Assembly (NCBI GenBank): GCA_018714725.1
Contig: DVMZ01000075.1
Location: 1-8,894, forward strand
Source of the DNA: Candidatus Scatosoma pullistercoris
Lineage (GTDB): Bacteria > Bacillota > Clostridia > Christensenellales > Borkfalkiaceae
Direction: 5' to 3'
Length of the DNA stretch: 8,894 nt
The notes under the pieces are model-generated. The model did not search any database. It was not told the origin of the DNA and worked only from the letters and a program-made list of their open reading frames with translations. Numbering within the stretch: the first letter of the stretch is position 1; each line of letters begins with the position of its first letter. Below, piece after piece: positions 7,211-8,894 of this stretch. Position numbers and translations under genes: made by a program.

Positions 7211-8347
7211 TCAGAGACTTTTGAGCAGCACGTCGGCATAAACGGTGATTCCCTTGCCCTCGCCGACATAGCCGAGCCCCTCGTTGGTCCCCGCCGAAAT
7301 GCCGACGGCGGCGGGATCGAGGCCGAGCGTGTCCGCGAGGGAGAGGCGCATGGCGTCGATGTATTTTGCCAGACGGGGTTTTTCCGCCAGGACGGCGACG
7401 GACAGATTTTTCACCGCAAAGCCCTCTGCAAGGATTTTGCGGCGCACTTCGGCGAGCAGATTCATGGAATCGGCGCCCGACCACCGTTCGTCCGTATCGG
7501 GGAAATAGTGCCCGATATCTTTGAGCCCGGCTGCGGAAAGCATGGCGTCCATGACCGCATGGACGAGCACGTCGCCGTCGCTGTGCGCGACGAGACCGCT
7601 GTCCGAAGGGATTTTCACCCCCGCGAGAAGAATGAAATCCTGCGGTTTGCCGAACGCATGGGTGTCGATGCCGATGCCCGTCCGGGCGAACCCGTCGGAA
7701 AAATCCTCGGGATAGGTGAGTTTCTTATTGTCGCGCGAGCCTTCGCACAGCCTGGGCGGGGAGACGAACGCCGCATATACGGAGGAATCGTCCGTATATT
7801 CGCCGCCGCCCGCTAAGGCTTTCCGGTAGGCGCCGAGCAGTTCTTTTGCAAAGAATCCCTGCGGGGTCTGCACGGAATACGCCCGGTTTCTGGGGGGCAC
7901 GGAGGCGATGGCCCCGTTTTCGTCCGCGAGGGCCACGGTGTCCACGGAAGGCACGGCGCAGACGCCGCTGCCGAAAGTTTTTACGCTTCGGATGCAGTTT
8001 TCGATGCAGCGGCGGGAGACGAAGGGACGTGCGCCGTCGTGGACGAGCACGATATCGCAGCGGTTTTCTCCGAGCGCGCGGAAGACCGATTGCGTGCGGG
8101 TGGCGCCGCCCGAAACGACGCGCACCTTCGGGAAACCCGCAAACAGCCGGGAAATTTCCTCCCGGTCTTCCTCGGAAGCCGTGACGAGAATTTCTTCGAT
8201 GCCCGGGAAATCGAACGCGGAAACCGTCCGTTCCAGCACGGTGCGTCCGCCGACGGGAACGAGGAGTTTGTTTTTGGAAAAACCCGCCCGTTCCCCCTTG
8301 CCGGCGGCGCAGACGATCGCGCAGACGGAGAAGGCGCGCGCGCTCAT
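7211..8347 (-). CDS. ispDF: Bifunctional IspD/IspF (MEP cytidylyltransferase and MEcPP synthase)
   Basis: This 378-residue fusion carries two enzymes of the MEP isoprenoid pathway. Residues 1 to about 220 are IspD, which transfers CMP from CTP to 2-C-methylerythritol 4-phosphate. Its nucleotide-binding loop is CAAGKGERAGFSKNK (13-27), followed by GGATRTQSV, HDGARPF and TPQGF. Residues 223-378 are IspF, which cyclises the phosphorylated product to 2-C-methylerythritol 2,4-cyclodiphosphate. Its metal ligands are Asp228 and His230 in GIDTH and His263 in HSDGDVLVH, and the domain continues with SAGTNEGLGYVGEGKGI. The intervening kinase IspE is not in this window. The start codon overlaps the rqcP stop as ATGA (8344-8347), which suggests translational coupling, and the frame is open further upstream only as a shadow of rqcP. 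IspDF fusions are known in other bacteria; the domain order is the usual one. Confidence 0.96.
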   Translation of the reverse strand: MSARAFSVCAIVCAAGKGERAGFSKNKLLVPVGGRTVLERTVSAFDFPGIEEILVTASEEDREEISRLFAGFPKVRVVSGGATRTQSVFRALGENRCDIVLVHDGARPFVSRRCIENCIRSVKTFGSGVCAVPSVDTVALADENGAIASVPPRNRAYSVQTPQGFFAKELLGAYRKALAGGGEYTDDSSVYAAFVSPPRLCEGSRDNKKLTYPEDFSDGFARTGIGIDTHAFGKPQDFILLAGVKIPSDSGLVAHSDGDVLVHAVMDAMLSAAGLKDIGHYFPDTDERWSGADSMNLLAEVRRKILAEGFAVKNLSVAVLAEKPRLAKYIDAMRLSLADTLGLDPAAVGISAGTNEGLGYVGEGKGITVYADVLLKSL

Positions 8348-8589
8348 TGGGGGATGACCTCGTAGAGGGAGGAGGCCTCGTCCTTTTTCACCGTCTCCTT
8401 TACGTCGAGGACGCGGAATTTCAGGCTGCCCGAAGCGTAGAGGATCTCCACGACGTCGCCGGGTTTTACGGCGGAGGAAGGTTTGGCGGCCCTGCCGTTG
8501 AGCAGCACTTTGTCGCCGTCGCAGGCTTCCTGGGCGACGGTGCGGCGTTTGAGGATTCTGGAAACTTTCAGAAATTTGTCGATTCTCAT
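8344..8589 (-). CDS. rqcP: S4-domain RNA-binding protein, RqcP type
   Basis: This 81-residue protein is almost entirely one S4 RNA-binding domain. MRIDKFLKVSRILKRRTVAQEAC begins the S4 fold and VLLNGRAAKPSSAVKPGDVVEI completes it, closely resembling Bacillus subtilis RqcP (YabO), as does the tail with KKDEASSLYEV. RqcP helps RqcH add C-terminal alanine tails to nascent chains on obstructed 50S ribosomal subunits during ribosome quality control. The related heat-shock factor Hsp15 (HslR) is the main alternative. A GAGG at 8599-8602 lies 9 nt before the ATG. It is the first gene of the leftward group, and its stop overlaps the ispDF start by 4 nt. Function is inferred from family resemblance. 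Confidence 0.88.
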   Translation of the reverse strand: MRIDKFLKVSRILKRRTVAQEACDGDKVLLNGRAAKPSSAVKPGDVVEILYASGSLKFRVLDVKETVKKDEASSLYEVIPQ

Positions 8590-8659
8590 GGAAATTTGCC
8601 TCGTTTTGTCTCAATGCGAAAAATAAAGAAATTAGTTATAAAAGAGCGGCGAAAATCGC

Positions 8660-8688
8660 TTGACATCTTTTCTTTCCGCCGTTATAAT
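8660..8688 (+). promoter_or_regulatory. Consensus sigma-70/sigma-A promoter pointing right
   Basis: An exact TTGACA (8660-8665) and exact TATAAT (8683-8688) are separated by 17 nt. The predicted +1 is 8695. It points away from rqcP, toward the window edge. No complete downstream gene of normal size is visible within 200 nt, so the product is either a small RNA, a short peptide mRNA, or a gene beyond the window with a long leader. Confidence 0.8.
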
Positions 8689-8691
8689 TTA

Positions 8692-8706
8692 ATAATGTAT
8701 CATTAT
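8692..8706. promoter_or_regulatory. Inverted repeat overlapping the predicted start of transcription
   Basis: ATAATG-TAT-CATTAT is a perfect 6-bp inverted repeat with a 3-nt centre. It spans about -3 to +12 relative to the promoter at 8660-8688, a place where repressors commonly bind. It loosely resembles a Fur-type box but lacks that box's spacing. In an AT-rich region such a short repeat could be chance. Confidence 0.3.
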
Positions 8707-8810
8707 GCTTACGATGGAATATTGTCCCCTGATTGCTTGAAAAACGCGTAAAAACGCAAAAAATCGCGTATTTTTCCGCGGTGCGGAAGGGGGAGAGATT
8801 CACGCTTTTT

Positions 8811-8839
8811 ATTATAACGCGGAAAAGCGGAAAAGTAAA
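8811..8839 (-). promoter_or_regulatory. Probable leftward promoter upstream of rqcP
   Basis: On the - strand an exact TATAAT (8811-8816) is preceded, after 17 nt, by TTTACT (8834-8839), a 4-of-6 match to the -35 consensus. The predicted start is near 8804, giving rqcP a 5' leader of about 215 nt. A tandem repeat GCGGAAAA x2 (8819-8834, + strand) lies in the spacer. No better promoter was found closer to rqcP. Confidence 0.45.
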
Positions 8840-8894
8840 GCAAACGACGGCAAAAAGCAAAAATTCGATTTTTATCGATGAAAAGATATACTCG

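Larger units (their letters stand above)
8590..8894. other. AT-rich regulatory region at the right edge
   Basis: No convincing gene is seen in these 305 nt, which are much more AT-rich than the genes. They hold an exact rightward consensus promoter (8660-8688), an inverted repeat at its predicted start (8692-8706), A-tract/CGCG repeats at about 8740-8769 and a probable leftward promoter (8811-8839). A short hairpin TCGAT-TTT-ATCGA lies at 8865-8877 or thereabouts, too weak to call. The next gene must lie beyond the window. Confidence 0.7.

Noticed and set aside
8683..8706. A PerR or Fur box at the right-edge promoter
   Set aside because: The spacing and second half-site do not match the PerR consensus TTATAATnATTATAA or the 19-bp Fur box, so only a generic inverted repeat is claimed.
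8740..8768. Three A5-CGCG-like units as a direct-repeat array or origin iterons
   Set aside because: The units differ in length and sequence and are only three; they look like AT-rich low-complexity sequence or part of a weak terminator.
8636..8860. 74-codon - strand frame upstream of rqcP
   Set aside because: It lies across the promoters and A/T repeats, has no recognisable domain or good ribosome site, and its composition follows the AT-rich DNA.

Overview
The window looks like core chromosomal DNA of a fairly GC-rich Firmicute-type bacterium, probably an uncultured member of the Clostridia. This is inferred from AAAGGAG ribosome sites, two exact consensus sigma-70/sigma-A promoters, a DapL-type lysine pathway, an RqcP-type S4 protein and short AT-rich spacers between GC-rich genes. 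No mobile element, CRISPR array, tRNA or rRNA was seen. All seven genes look intact.

Left half, + strand (1-5324): an exact TTGACA-N17-TATAAT promoter is followed within about 20 nt by a terminator-like hairpin in the purA leader. Then come purA (adenylosuccinate synthetase), dapF (diaminopimelate epimerase), pyrG (CTP synthase) and dapL (LL-diaminopimelate aminotransferase). dapF, pyrG and dapL are 45 and 42 nt apart and look like one transcript. purA is separated from dapF by 149 nt holding a GC-rich hairpin. DapL makes LL-diaminopimelate and DapF epimerises it to the meso form, so two consecutive steps of lysine and peptidoglycan precursor synthesis flank a pyrimidine gene.

Middle (5325-5702): a convergent intergenic region holding a 20-bp perfect hairpin that can terminate transcription from both sides.

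Right half, - strand (8589 down to 5703): rqcP (S4-domain ribosome-rescue factor), a fused ispDF (two non-consecutive MEP isoprenoid steps) and radA (DNA-repair ATPase). rqcP and ispDF overlap by 4 nt (ATGA); radA follows after 98 nt with a strong ribosome site.

Right edge (8590-8894): AT-rich and without a convincing gene. It holds a second exact consensus promoter pointing right, whose predicted +1 is the A of an ATG and which overlaps an inverted repeat. A weaker promoter faces it and could serve rqcP. What the rightward promoter transcribes cannot be decided from this window. No clearly new multi-gene system is present; the most interesting unexplained signals are the purA leader and this right-edge promoter region.
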